A DNA stretch of 64,000 nt from Cristatella mucedo (Eukaryota; Bryozoa; Phylactolaemata; Cristatellidae), in assembly GCA_009760855.2 (NCBI GenBank), contig WPIO01000076.1, forward strand, positions 1,393,501 through 1,457,500, given 5' to 3'. A program made the translations under genes and the position numbers. This document shows positions 11,211 through 24,108 of this stretch, piece after piece (positions within the stretch are counted from its first letter, which is position 1; every line of letters begins with the position of its first letter). The notes under the pieces were generated by a model. The model was not told the DNA's origin. It worked only from the letters and a program-made list of their open reading frames with translations, and ran no database searches.

Positions 11211-14200
11211 GTAAGTTTGTTCGTTTTTTGAAGCGGCTGCAGCCCTTTGCCACCTATGTGTCCTGCAGTCGGTCACTAGATGATAGATCGCGAGAGATCA
11301 AGTGCAGTTTGGCCACTTACTTATTTACTTACTGACGAGATCGCCCAGAACTGATCGCACTAGTTTGGGACCAATTCCGCCTGCTTGGACCATCGCAAAT
11401 CATCGTGTACATCCCAACGGCTCTCACCGTGCTGCCATGTGTTGGCCCATGTCGTGGCCCATCTCAGTTATTAGGATTACTCTTAATACGTTATGGGTGT
11501 TGTCCGATCTTACTGTAGGCTGCCAGGATTTTTTACTCACTTTGGTGAGCTCGTAATTTTGTATATGGATTGTTGGTCATCTGCCAGTGTCGAAACGACA
11601 ATGTTTTATATATTTAGTCTTGGGATCGATTATATGAATTCCTCGGCGGATGTTTGCACAATGTGTAGTGGCTGTTTACCCAAGTAATTGCAACACGACA
11701 ATAAGCTGCCAACAGTTGCAGTAATCTATCGCCCTCAGATACCAAGTCCTAATTTATCTCAGATTTCTCTGATCTCATTTCGATTCTGTGTGCAAAAAAT
11801 TGATCTTTCCTTGCTATGGGCCATTTTAACATTCATTTTGATAACTTATCTGACGCGTTCCATACCGAATTTTGTGCACCGACTGACTCGTTTTTTCCTG
11901 TGGCTCACGTGCATGACCCTACTCACATCAGGAGTCACACACTCGACCAAATTTTCTCCTACAACTGTATGCTATCATAATTTATTATTACCTAATTGTG
12001 CTTATCTGACCTCATGCAGATCATTCAGTCTACAGTATGTGCCTTCCTCTGCATCTAAAGTCACTTGTGAATCGAGAAACCTCAAGACCCTAGACATCGA
12101 CGGTGTCTTCTCAAGAATATCTTCTTCGCCCATGCTGCTCAATTTCTCTTCCGACCTGGCATCATTGGTTGAATGCTACAACACGACCCTAGCTGACGTG
12201 CTCAACGAGTTTGCACCTCTGACTAAGCTCACTGTGCAAACTTGCCCGGATGGCCAATGGTTTACGGAAGACATTAAACTAGCTTAGGTCTACTAAGCAC
12301 AAGCTTGAAAATGATACACAAGATCAGGACTGACCGACCATCAACGGGCATACGTGGACTACTGTAGGTCATACCGATCTATCCTAACAAAGGCTTAGTC
12401 AAGCTTCTATAAAAAAACATAGTTGAATCCCGCATGCCAATCCAAAAATGCCGGTGTCTGCCGTCAATCATCTCCCTAACTACTCCCAGGTAAACTCCTT
12501 ACCTAGTGATCTTGCTGATCGCTTCTCTTCAGCTTCCCTGTCAACAAGATGGACAACATCAAAGAGTCCATCTCTAGGGTGGTAGCATCCCCTCTGGACT
12601 CATGTCCCTCAATTCCATTCTGCACCTAAACATCTACATTCAAGGAGGCCACGAGTGACCTCATCCTGAAGTTTATATCCTAATGAAAGAAGACAAGTCG
12701 TCCTGTAAACCCTATTCCTAACGTCCTGCTTCTACGATGCATAGATCTGCTGCTGCCAAGCTATCTAACATTTAAGGATGTCATTAGCCGCAGGTCGTGT
12801 TTCAGCTCCTTTCAAAAAGGCTGTAGTCAGGCCACTACTCAGAAAGCAACACTAGATCAAGAGAACTTAAGCAACTTCCATCCACCCAGTCTCTCTTCTA
12901 CAATTCCTATCAAGGACACATCAAAGACACTAAAACAAGTCGCGACAGACCAGCTGAACTCATATATTGAAGCTTCACGCCTAGCTAATACGTTTCAGTT
13001 CGGTTTTAGAACTAATCACTCCACCGAGTCAGCATTGCTTCGGATGTATATTGACCTGTTTAGGAATTCGGGCTGAGGTAGAGTCTCTCTGCTTGTTTTG
13101 TTCTATCTTTCGGCAGCTTTTGATACTATGGCCATCGAATTCTTCTCGAGCGCTTCTCATTTCGCCTGCGCATCACCGGTACTTTGCAGCAATGTTTTAA
13201 CTCCTATCTCAGTGGGAGGCTCCACAGTATTGATGTTAACAGAAAACGATCATCCGAGGAACCACTGAAATATGGGGTACTTCAGTGCTTGGGGAACCAC
13301 TGTGCTTGGTCCGGTTCTTTTCACGGTGTATACTCTCCTTCTTGCCGATGTGATTGCCAGATACAACCTAGACTTTCACTTCTGTGCAGATGGCACTCAG
13401 TTGTACCGTTACTTTGATTCCTCCCAGCTCTCCAGCACCTTGAATTCTCTCACCTCCCTTACTAGGGATGACATCCGCACATGGATGACAGCAAACTTTC
13501 TTCAACTGAATGATGATAAAACCAACTTACTGGTTATGGGCAAACCAAGTGTGATTCAGAAATTGGAATGGTTAACGCTCACAATCGGCTCTGCCAGCCT
13601 ATCTCCTGTTGAATGTGCACGAAATCTAGGTGTCCTGTTCCAAAGGGACCTTTCATTAGACGACCACATCAGCTCCACAGTCAAATCTGCCTACTGTCAG
13701 CTACATAAAATTGCTAAAATTCGTACTTGCTTGGGCAGGGATACTACCCCTTAATTGGTCCGTGCATTTGTAGCATCCTGTCTCGGCTTATGTAACTCGC
13801 TGCTTGCTGATCAACTGGCATGTGCAAACTAGTGCTTACAGTTAGTGCAAGACTCTGCAGCTAGACTTGTCTGTCGTTGCAGTTGCCACATCACACCACT
13901 TCTCGCCGACCTTTGCTGGCTCCCTGCCAAGCAGTGCATCGACTTCAAGGTTCTGTCACTCACTTTTAGGCCCATTCATGTTCTGGCCCCTGCCTACCTA
14001 TCAGATCTACCCCCTCAGCATCATACCACCAGCTTTTTTTAATCAGATCGTTTAGCTACACCCTGTACAATCCTCAAAACCTGTGGAGACCGTGCCTTTA
14101 GTTTGTATGCACCCAAAGCCTGGAACTTACTCGCGACTGATGTCAAGACATCCCCTGGCTTGACCACGTTTAAAAAGAAGCTAAAAGTGCATCCATTAAT

Positions 14201-17200
14201 CACAGCATTTGGTGGGACCTTTTGATTCGTCCTTTGCATGGTTTTGGGTGCTGTCACTGAGCATGCTGCCACTAACCATATTTGCATGTTGACCCAGTCA
14301 ATGTCACCTCTATAACCATGTTATGCTTGTTGCAATGAGCATGCTACCACAAACTATTCGACCGAGCTTCCTTTATAGCTTCTGTAAAATGCCAAGATAA
14401 GGATTAAGTTATCTGGGAGCGCTATTCAGATATCTTATTATTGTACCATCGGAATTAAACTAGGAAGGGAGAGAAGGGATCCTCGGCCCCCCTAAGTTGT
14501 GAGACATAATCCAGAGGGAGCATGTCTTCTCTAGTCTCTTTTATTATTTTCTTGATCCTGGCAAGATCAAGATTCAATCCCAAGAACTGTTTGCCGTATT
14601 GCTGCTATCTGATGAGTTTATGCAAATATGGCATCTCGAAAAAATCCCAAATGCAGACATTTGACAAAAGGGTGGGTTTTCCCGAGCTCTGTTTCTAGGC
14701 TCTAGGGTGTGTTTGTTTTGTTGATGCTGTGGTCTATACCTAGCTGCTTTAGCATAGGACAGTCTTCACGGACTACCGACACACAGGTGTGTAGAATTGT
14801 GTACGGTTTGGGTTCATGGGTTGTCATTAGGTCTTGTGCTGTGAGCTATGCTATGCACTCACAAGTTAAACTAATGGCAATCAAGTTGGACTCTAGCCCT
14901 AGCCAAGGCCAGGGTGTTCTATGGCTTTTGATAATGTCCAGTATTCACTCAATACTTGCTTTTGCCTTGAAGGATTTTCTCACTAACATCGTCTGCTTTA
15001 GCATCCATGAGCAGAACGGCTTATCTCAAGGGCTTCACCCAGTAAGGGAAGCCGATTAACAAGATTGCTTGCAATTCCATATGCATGCATCTTAGAAAGG
15101 AATCATTGTTAGCAATTCACTGAACATTTCAGCAAAGCCGTCGTCATTCTGTCATAGTTTAAAACAAGTAATGACAGTTAAAGCAAGGAGGGACATGTAT
15201 GTAGTCCCCTCCCTTGTAAGAAAATCCCTGAACATCAAATCAAAGAAGAAAGCCCCTCTGAAGTATGATCCCCTCAGATATACTTTGTAAGTATTTTGTG
15301 GTCTGCAAATTGTTAATTGATGGATCCTCCTGACGTGGTACACTAATCAGTGAACAGTCATCCTTTGTTAGCCAGTGCCAGACTACCGCAATAAGTGAAT
15401 TTCTGCGAAGTAGGATTATTTATGTATAAATCGTATATTTTATAGTTTGACATGAAAAACCCGCTCGCGACCCTCTAAATACGCTTGTTAACATTATTAG
15501 AGACCTGCGGACATGAAATAACACCCCCTTTAGTCAGCATTACACGGAAAAAAGTTCTTGCCCACACATAAGGAGTGGTCGAGCGGCTGCACCTGGTGTT
15601 GAAGGATTTGGGAATGCTGGAATACTTACGCCTACCGTCTATGTATACAGTAATTTTTAATTTTTAATATATTACATGGGTGTATAATTGACTGATAACC
15701 GAGCGCGCTGTATCATTTTCACTATCTCGATCAACTTTTTAATGAATATAGTTGAAAAACCGTTATAGCGGGAAGCTGCATACTTACCAGCAGCTTGTGT
15801 GTTTGTTTTTGGGCTGTCGATAAATATTTGCATATGCCTCGCATAACTTTAGTATGCCTGGCATCGTTAAAAACCCTCTTTACCAAACGAATTTATAGCC
15901 ACATCAGCATCGGCCATACTTAGAGAATGTTTTGGACTGAATGTACATGTATTTAAGCATCCTTAAACTGTATATTCTGCAATCATGCTTCATTATTACA
16001 TGTCATGTGTTTAAATATTTCAAGTTGGTCGAGTGTTAAGCATTATTTTCGGCATTCAGTTTTTAGGGGGTTTATTACATTTTTTAGTACCTAGTATTGA
16101 ATCTGTTGATTTTTCTAGATTGCCATGTTTAGACATACAGCTACAGACAGGCATCGACTGTCCAAGGACGTCAGAAGGTCGATATCAAAGTCATTGCTAT
16201 GCTAAAAGTTAGTTACAGCCATCGGTCTGTCGGCTCTCGTTATATGGCCATTTTCCCATTTTCCTTCTATTCACTGTTAACAAGATCGTTTTTGTTATCC
16301 AGCATGTATCAGTTGGCCGTGGCATAATCAAATTTTTCACAACCCACCCCTACTGCTGTGCACGGCATTCGTGACTGCCTAGCTGGAAAAGGACCAAAGC
16401 TGGACGTACTGCCACAGTGTGCTAGCTATTAGGCTGTTGATAGAGCTACTTGGGCTAGCTCTCTATCTCATCTCAGCAGGATCCTACTAAAATTTGCATT
16501 TTCTGGACTTGTCTGCCTAGTTGCTGTGCCTATATGTCTTATGCATGTTGTGGAGCTTTCCTTTTAACCCTCGTTTTTCTTGACAGAGTATTTTTTTCTA
16601 TGTACTGTGTTTGTGTCTGCCACTGTAAGAAATGGCAAGGTATTGGCAGCCTTGAAGGTTTCCATTTGAAACGACGAATGACGATACTGCATGCAGATGG
16701 AGTACCTGCATTCACATGCAGTATTGCCACAATCAACGCTTGATCGGCGAGATTGCTGTTGGGTTGCTGGTTGCTAGGGCTGGGTTCATGTTCTGAGCGG
16801 TCCACTTTTCTGCCTCGCTTAGGTACGCCGCTGGAGAAGCTGTTCTTTGTCGAGCTTTGGGACATTGGCGGATCTCGCGGACACGGTTCAGCTCGTAGCA
16901 TTTTCTATCACAATGTTGATGGCATCGTCCTTGTTCACGAGCTCTGTAACAGGAAGTCGCAGACCAATTTGCGGCGCTGGCTCGTCGAAATACTGGGTGC
17001 TGGAAGTTGCAGCGAAGGCGACTATGATCCAGAGACGTTTGCCGACTTACAAATTCCCATGCTGGTCGTAGGCACTAAGTTGGACCTCCAGGTTGGGACA
17101 GGCGAAATAGGGCAGAAGCGACCAGTGTCCTCCGTGGCGGACGAGTGCAATGCCGACGAGATTCTCGTCGAATGTGGCGCAGGAAGCAAGAACATAGCCA

Positions 17201-17397
17201 CAGCTGGGAGCTCAAATGCTGTCAAGATCGTGCGATTCTTCGATAAGGTCATTGAGCAGAAGCTTCGAGGGAATCGGACGACGGTTGCTAGCAGAGACCA
17301 GCCAGGCTCGTTTCCTGGTATGCTGGGTACTCTTCAAGAAAGAAAGAGAATCCTTGCTTATTCAGCACAGGGTGGAAAAGTGCAGCACTCGGATTAA
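11054..17397 (+). CDS. RABL3: Rab-like protein 3 small GTPase, two coding exons
   Basis: RABL3 is an atypical Rab-family GTPase without a lipid-anchored C-terminus; in vertebrates it is linked to RAS-pathway and lymphoid phenotypes. Exon 1 (11054-11210) carries the P-loop GDSGVGKT at residues 13-20. Exon 2 (16823-17397) carries G3 WDIGG at 65-69, G4 GTKLD at 136-140 and the family-typical AGSSNAVKIVRFFDKVIE near the end. A GTAAGT donor and TTAG acceptor join in phase 1. The product is 243 residues, close to the usual 236, and ends HSD with no prenyl cysteine, as expected. Two in-frame ATGs lie at 11054 and 11063; the second has the stronger Kozak context GCCGCCATGG, so the start may be either. 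Vertebrate RABL3 has many more exons, so the long uninterrupted exon 2 suggests intron loss or retro-copying of the 3' part. Intron 1 holds a LINE. Confidence 0.93.
11300..14442 (+). mobile_element. LINE-A, the longest copy, decayed, in RABL3 intron 1
   Basis: L2/CR1-like non-LTR retrotransposon. Broken frames give part of an APE-type endonuclease (VAVIYRP near 11720, HFNIHFDN near 11820, SHTLDQIFS near 11930). Reverse transcriptase follows (FGFRTNHSTESA near 13000, GPVLFTVY near 13310). The active-site block at 13383-13394 reads CADG, so the second catalytic Asp is lost. C-terminal blocks are ARNLGVLFQ, LADLCWLP and SYAPKAWN-like. The 3' end is a decayed stem-loop and a short ATT run near 14442. 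Many stops and frameshifts make it inactive. It shares the RABL3 coding strand. Confidence 0.85.
14443..16822 (+). other. remainder of RABL3 intron 1
   Basis: No exon or named repeat seen. The intron ends in a pyrimidine-containing stretch and the TTAG acceptor at 16819-16822. Confidence 0.5.
16823..17397 (+). CDS. RABL3: RABL3 exon 2 (terminal coding exon)
   Basis: 191 codons including the TAA stop, with residues G53 onward. It carries switch II/G3, G4 and the conserved C-terminal helix in one uninterrupted frame. Confidence 0.93.
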
Positions 17398-19613
<2,216 letters not shown>

Positions 19614-19799
19614 ACGAAGCCCAAAGGCATAGGGATTTTCACGATACGAAGGCGAGCTTGGGGGAACCTGAGCGGGTCGCTTTCGGACTGCCTTGGTTCG
19701 TGAGATAAAACGGGATCGTGAATGTTACGAACTTGGCTATGAATATCATAGTTCGGCACAACACCATCTTGAGGATAACCCAGTGGCCTACCGAAAAGG

Positions 19800-19972
19800 G
19801 GGTAAATAAATAAAATAAATCCTAGCTGATTAAACAGCCTCTTTTTGTATAGCGGCAGAAGAGCCTTTACGGCTATCACCACCGCTTGCAGTGGCGATAA
19901 AGAATCGCCCACCGCAGGAATCGAACCCACGACCTCGGGGCCGAGGTCGTGAAAGCAACCGCCTTACCCTAA
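19800..19972 (-). mobile_element. SINE-1, near full length
   Basis: Reverse copy with AAATAAAT tail complement, body, B-box complement GGAATCGAACC and palindromic arm. It closely resembles the 5761 and 26425 copies. Confidence 0.88.
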
Positions 19973-20052
19973 TGCTGGATCAGGGTGCACCAAAATGAGA
20001 GCCTATTACTGGGGGAGGGGCGCCATCTGTGTAGTTTGTCCCAGAGCACACG

Positions 20053-20800
20053 ATAATAAATAATAATGCACTTGATAAAGCGCCCTCAGAGAACTCAATC
20101 TCTCTCTAGGCGCTTTACATTTGCTGCAAAGGTTAATGCAATTGAATGGTGAGTAACATCATGCTTGATGAACAAACAAAATGAATAACATGGTTAGAGG
20201 TGACATGCACAGGGTCAGCATGCAAATGTGGTTAGTGGCAGCATGTACAGTGTCAGCACGCATAAGCACATGAAGGACGAATCATAGAGACCCACTAAAT
20301 GCTGTCTTAAATAGGTGTTTTTAAGTTCTTTTTAAATGTGGTCAGGTCAGGGGGTGTTCTGACGCAGGTCGGGAGGGAGTTCCAGGCCTAGGGGAGCATA
20401 CGAACTAAATGCACGGTCTCCAAAGGATTTGAGGTTTTGTGAGCCGTGATGGCACACTAGGTAAGGCGGTTGCTTTCACGACCTCGGTCCCGAGGTCGTG
20501 AGTTCGATTTCTGCGGTGGGCGATTCTATATCGCCACTGCAAGCGGTGGTGATGGCCCTTAAAGGCTCTTCTTTCGCTATACAAAAAAGGCTGTTTAATC
20601 AGCTAGGATTTTTTTAGACTGTTGGATTCCGAAAGCGGGTGGTACGATGCTTTGCCTGATGGGGGAGTAGATCTGAGAGATAGGCTGGAGCCAAAGAAGT
20701 GACCTAAAAGTGAGCGACAAAACCTTGAAATCATGCCGTTGCTTGACTGGTAGCCAGTGCAGGTCGGTATCCTTGGAATGCCACTGGGATAACCGTAGCT
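20053..20800 (-). mobile_element. LINE-A 3' third, split by a SINE-1
   Basis: It starts with the ATA run and stem-loop complement at 20053-20130. 3' UTR with CATGCAAATGTGGTTAG and TGTCAGCACGCATAAGCAC follows, then the terminal coding segment to 20440. A SINE-1 occupies 20447-20626. The LINE resumes with AGACTGTTGGATTCCGAAAG and runs to about 20800. The two halves are contiguous in the 42115 copy, so the SINE inserted later. Confidence 0.85.
20447..20626 (+). mobile_element. SINE-1, full length, nested in LINE-A
   Basis: Head GCCGTGATGGCACACTAGG (A-box region), palindromic arm ACGACCTCGG-TC-CCGAGGTCGT, B-box-like AGTTCGATTTC, body GCAAGCGGTGGTGATGG and tail CTGTTTAATCAGCTAGGATT. This is among the best copies for defining the family. 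Confidence 0.9.
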
Positions 20801-21065
20801 GATGGAGGCAGCAAGAGAAATAATTAATGGACTATGGCTTTCGTTCCTAGATGATTATGCCATATGGATCCGCATAATTTTCATCGAAGGCCACACTGAC
20901 AGTGTACCTATTCTTTTTGTTATCAGACAGCGCGGCTGCATGCTAGCTCTGTAGCTAACGACTCTCCTCGCATACGCTCGTCTCAAAAACATGTGGAACT
21001 GGTCCTATACAAAGAGCCCTATCGGTGTCCCCGGCCTTGGGACGCGCCGATGCCTTACATGGGCA

Positions 21066-21225
21066 GGCCGTGATGGCCACTAGGTAAAGCCGTTGCTTTT
21101 CACGAACTCGAGGTCATGGCTTCAAATCTTGCGGTGGGTGATTCTTTATCGCCGCTGCAAGCGATGGTGATAGCCGCGAAGGCTCTTCTGTCGCTGTACA
21201 AAAGAGGCTGTTTAATCAGATAGTA
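21066..21225 (+). mobile_element. SINE-1
   Basis: Forward copy from GGCCGTGATGGCCACTAGG to GAGGCTGTTTAATCAG, about one tenth diverged from the 20447 copy by eye. Confidence 0.85.
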
Positions 21226-21309
21226 TGTCTAGCCAAATTAAGGGCAAGAATACCAGGACGTAACGAGCGGCGTCAATTCAGACTTCAACTGGCATCTGCG
21301 GAACTCAAG

Positions 21310-21475
21310 CCGATTCAAAGGCCTCTTTTTGTATAACGACTGACGAGCCTTAAAGGCTATCGCCGCCGCTTGCAGCGGCAACAGACAACCACCCACCGCA
21401 GGATTCGAACCAACTCCATCGGGAAGGAGATTGTGAAGAGCAATCGTCTTACCTAGTGTGCCATCCCGGCTCAAC
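21310..21475 (-). mobile_element. SINE-1
   Basis: Reverse copy. GCCTCTTTTTGTATAACGAC, the body and GGATTCGAACC (B-box complement) are kept. The palindromic arm is degraded. Confidence 0.83.
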
Positions 21476-21534
21476 ATCCCCTGGTTACCCGAAATAGCCG
21501 CTTCGAGTAAAATCTACTCTTTAGAAAGAAACGG

Positions 21535-21760
21535 TAGCAATAATAGTAATAATAAAGTTGTATAGCGCCAACTGAATCTCTTTCTAGGCACTTTACAGAT
21601 GCTGTGTAGAAAGCGTTACTAAATGATTAGTTGTAGCATCTGCAAGTAGCAGGCGCAGTGATACCAGGTACATGCACGCGAGAGACGAATCACAAAAAAA
21701 CCAGCTACATGCTATAATAAACAGGTGCGTTTAATAAGCGACCGCCGATTACGCTGTCTC
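21535..21760 (-). mobile_element. LINE-A variant (A2) 3' tail
   Basis: Reverse tail with AATAATAATAAAG, then CTGAATCTCTTTCTAGGCACTTTACAGATGCTG. It shares GCACTTTACAGATGCTGT-TAGAAAGC with the tail at 56795-56955 but differs from the main family, so it is a subfamily. Confidence 0.75.
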
Positions 21761-23054
21761 ACCAGGAGCGGCTATGCAAAGTGCACTAATTAATTTATCG
21801 AGAACGTAAGCAGCGTTCCTCTCCCTAACTGAGAACACGTAGAGTGCTAATTCCTTAATCGGGAACGCGCCGAACGCGAACCGAGGCGCCTTATGAACTC
21901 ACCCGGCGGCGATCGCCGTCCGCGTCTTCCCGGGTCTTTTCGCTAGTAAGCCGCTAGCGCTGAATCTCCTGCGATCGCCGACGGATGGCGTGAGCGTCCG
22001 CCCGAAGCCCGCTCGTATCAAAGATTGAACGAGAAAGCTGGCCGTCAGTGAGAATCTTCTAGTTTTAAGCAGCTTCGCACAAAGACGGCCGCCCATCCGA
22101 CGGAAGGGCGACGTTCCCTTATGCAGGCAGCTCGAGGGTGCCGCTGGCCCTCTGTCTGTCTACCGGCAGCTGCTCTGCGCCCACAAACGAGATCGAGCTG
22201 GCGATGCTCGCGCTAAACTCAATGCGAGGCGAACAATTTTGACGCATCGAATTTGATTTTCCGCTTGCGAGCTCGAGCCAAATCGCGATGTACCGCGCAA
22301 ATGAGTGCGCAGCTCGCTTCTGATTACAAATTGGGGCCAGCATAACGCCTCGCGTCAGCGGCGATCGCGAATCAAAGGGCGCATTCGTTGGAAGAATTAA
22401 TTTCTTCGCGGGTCCTTCCAAGTAAGGGGGGGTATACCACGAGAGCCGTTCGATGCCGCGTCCATCGCAACTTATACAGGGCTGACATTTATGCATAACC
22501 TTTAGCGGATGGTGCAATCAAAGCAGCAATCAAAAAAACGCAGCGATCAGTGCCACCTGTCGCGGTAGTGAGCTTTAAAGAAGAATTCCTCCTCGAACCA
22601 TGTACTATTAAGTCTAGCTAAGCGTGCCACGATACAATCATACCTGTCTAATGCCATAATGCACGAAGGAGAATCTTTTTGCTACTATCTTTGTGCTATG
22701 CTGAAAATGAAGACGACTTGTGCTCGCAGTTATCTCCCCTGGGCAGGCCGGCACTGCTCCGCCGCATCGCAGAGAATTCGCATCTCCATCGTGCGGGCTC
22801 CCGGCTGCCGTTGAGCCCGGGTCAGCGGCTGGACGGCGCGACTCACCAGCTGCCCCCCCCCAGGAGCTCATTCAGTTGAGCAAAAAGCGTCCACCGCCCG
22901 CAAGGGACGCGCGCTGCAGTTGCCCGCTTGCTGCAGCCTGTCCAGTCCTGTTGCACAGTTCAGTTTACTGCTTCCCACCCACAACCCCATGCTCTAATTC
23001 GGGAGGTTGAAATCGATTGAGGATTCCCTGGAAAGCCACTATAGAAAATATGAG
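21761..23054. other. GC-richer unassigned region
   Basis: 21890-22520 and 22740-23000 are rich in CG dinucleotides and GATCGC-type words. Open frames on both strands show no recognisable protein. It could be a promoter-like island or old repeat. Confidence 0.35.
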
Positions 23055-23215
23055 CTGACTTTACCGGCCTCATTTGTATAGTGGCAGAAGAGCATTAACG
23101 GTTATCAAGACCGCTTGTAGTTGGCAATTAAGGATCGCCCACTGCAGGATTCGAACCCACGACCATGATCACTCAGAGCGGGCACCTTACATACTGGGCT
23201 ATAGCGGCCCATAGG
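23055..23215 (-). mobile_element. SINE-1, diverged
   Basis: Reverse copy: GGCCTCATTTGTATAGTGGC, GACCGCTTGTAGTTGGCAAT, GGATTCGAACCCACGACC. Confidence 0.78.
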
Positions 23216-23225
23216 CGAACTGCTG

Positions 23226-23290
23226 CCGAAATTGAGTTCTCTGAGGGCGCCTTATCCAGTGTATTATTATTATTATCGTTATTATTGAGT
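23226..23290 (+). mobile_element. LINE-A tail scrap
   Basis: GAGTTCTCTGAGGGCGCCTTATC followed by ATT repeats, i.e. only the last part of the stem-loop and tail. Confidence 0.7.
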
Positions 23291-23524
23291 TCGCCGATGC
23301 GGTCAATTGTCGTAAACGCTCACGGGAAGGGGAAAGAGAAAAGGAAGACGAGCATATGTGCAACGTTTTCGAGAAATTTCGTAACGTTAACTCTGGAAAA
23401 GTTGCTTTACTGTCTAACGTTCCTGAAAAATCCCTCTCGGTTTGACGGATCGGCTGGTAATAATAATAGTAATAATGCAGATTAAATGCATTATTATTAT
23501 TACATCGCAGAGGCTGCAATGCCG

Positions 23525-23620
23525 CAGAGAGAGATAGAGAGAGAGGGAGAGAGAGAGAGAGAGGGAGAGGGAGAGGGAGAGGGAGAGGGAGAGGGAGAGG
23601 GAGAGGGAGAGGGAGAGGGA

Positions 23621-23705
<85 letters not shown>
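23525..23705. repeat. (GGGAGA)n/(GA)n microsatellite
   Basis: About a dozen GGGAGA units followed by a pure GA run. Confidence 0.95.
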
Positions 23706-23708
<3 letters not shown>

Positions 23709-23961
23709 TATATAATAGCGGTATGGTCCCAGTTCCTGAGCCGGGAGGCCCAGGTAGTACGCTCGACCCCGGCAGGACAGGGCACAGCCGGCTAATGTAT
23801 ATTGTACTAGTTAAAAATATTTTTTTCTCGATAATATATTTATATATCCAGCTATATATAGCTTTGCTAGATTTTATAGCCAGTCACGTGGCCTCTAGCC
23901 GAGTGGTTGTCATAGATATTTGCATACTGCGATACTAATACACTTTGACCTCGACTGTAAC

Positions 23962-24108
23962 ATGGCGGCAAGCGCAAATGGTGGACGCTTGGCGGCGCGG
24001 CCGAAGCAGAACTTGGCTGTCGTCTTGGGCGCACAATGGGGAGACGAAGGCAAGGGGAAAATAGTCGATCTCTTGAGCTTGAACATGGACGTGGTATGTC
24101 GCTGTCAG
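23962..24108 (+). CDS. ADSS: ADSS exon 1
   Basis: Residues 1-49, with a low-complexity N-terminus then the P-loop segment GDEGKGK. It ends CRCQ at CAG|GTAAGG, phase 0. Confidence 0.93.

Noticed and set aside
20447-20520. Possible tRNA gene
   Set aside because: A and B boxes are present, but the acceptor stem does not close and the same unit recurs many times with a common 3' body. It is a SINE head.
21899-22517. Minus-strand open frames of 65 and 132 codons in a GC-rich region
   Set aside because: No recognisable motif, no splice context and overlapping alternatives; long frames are expected in GC-rich DNA.
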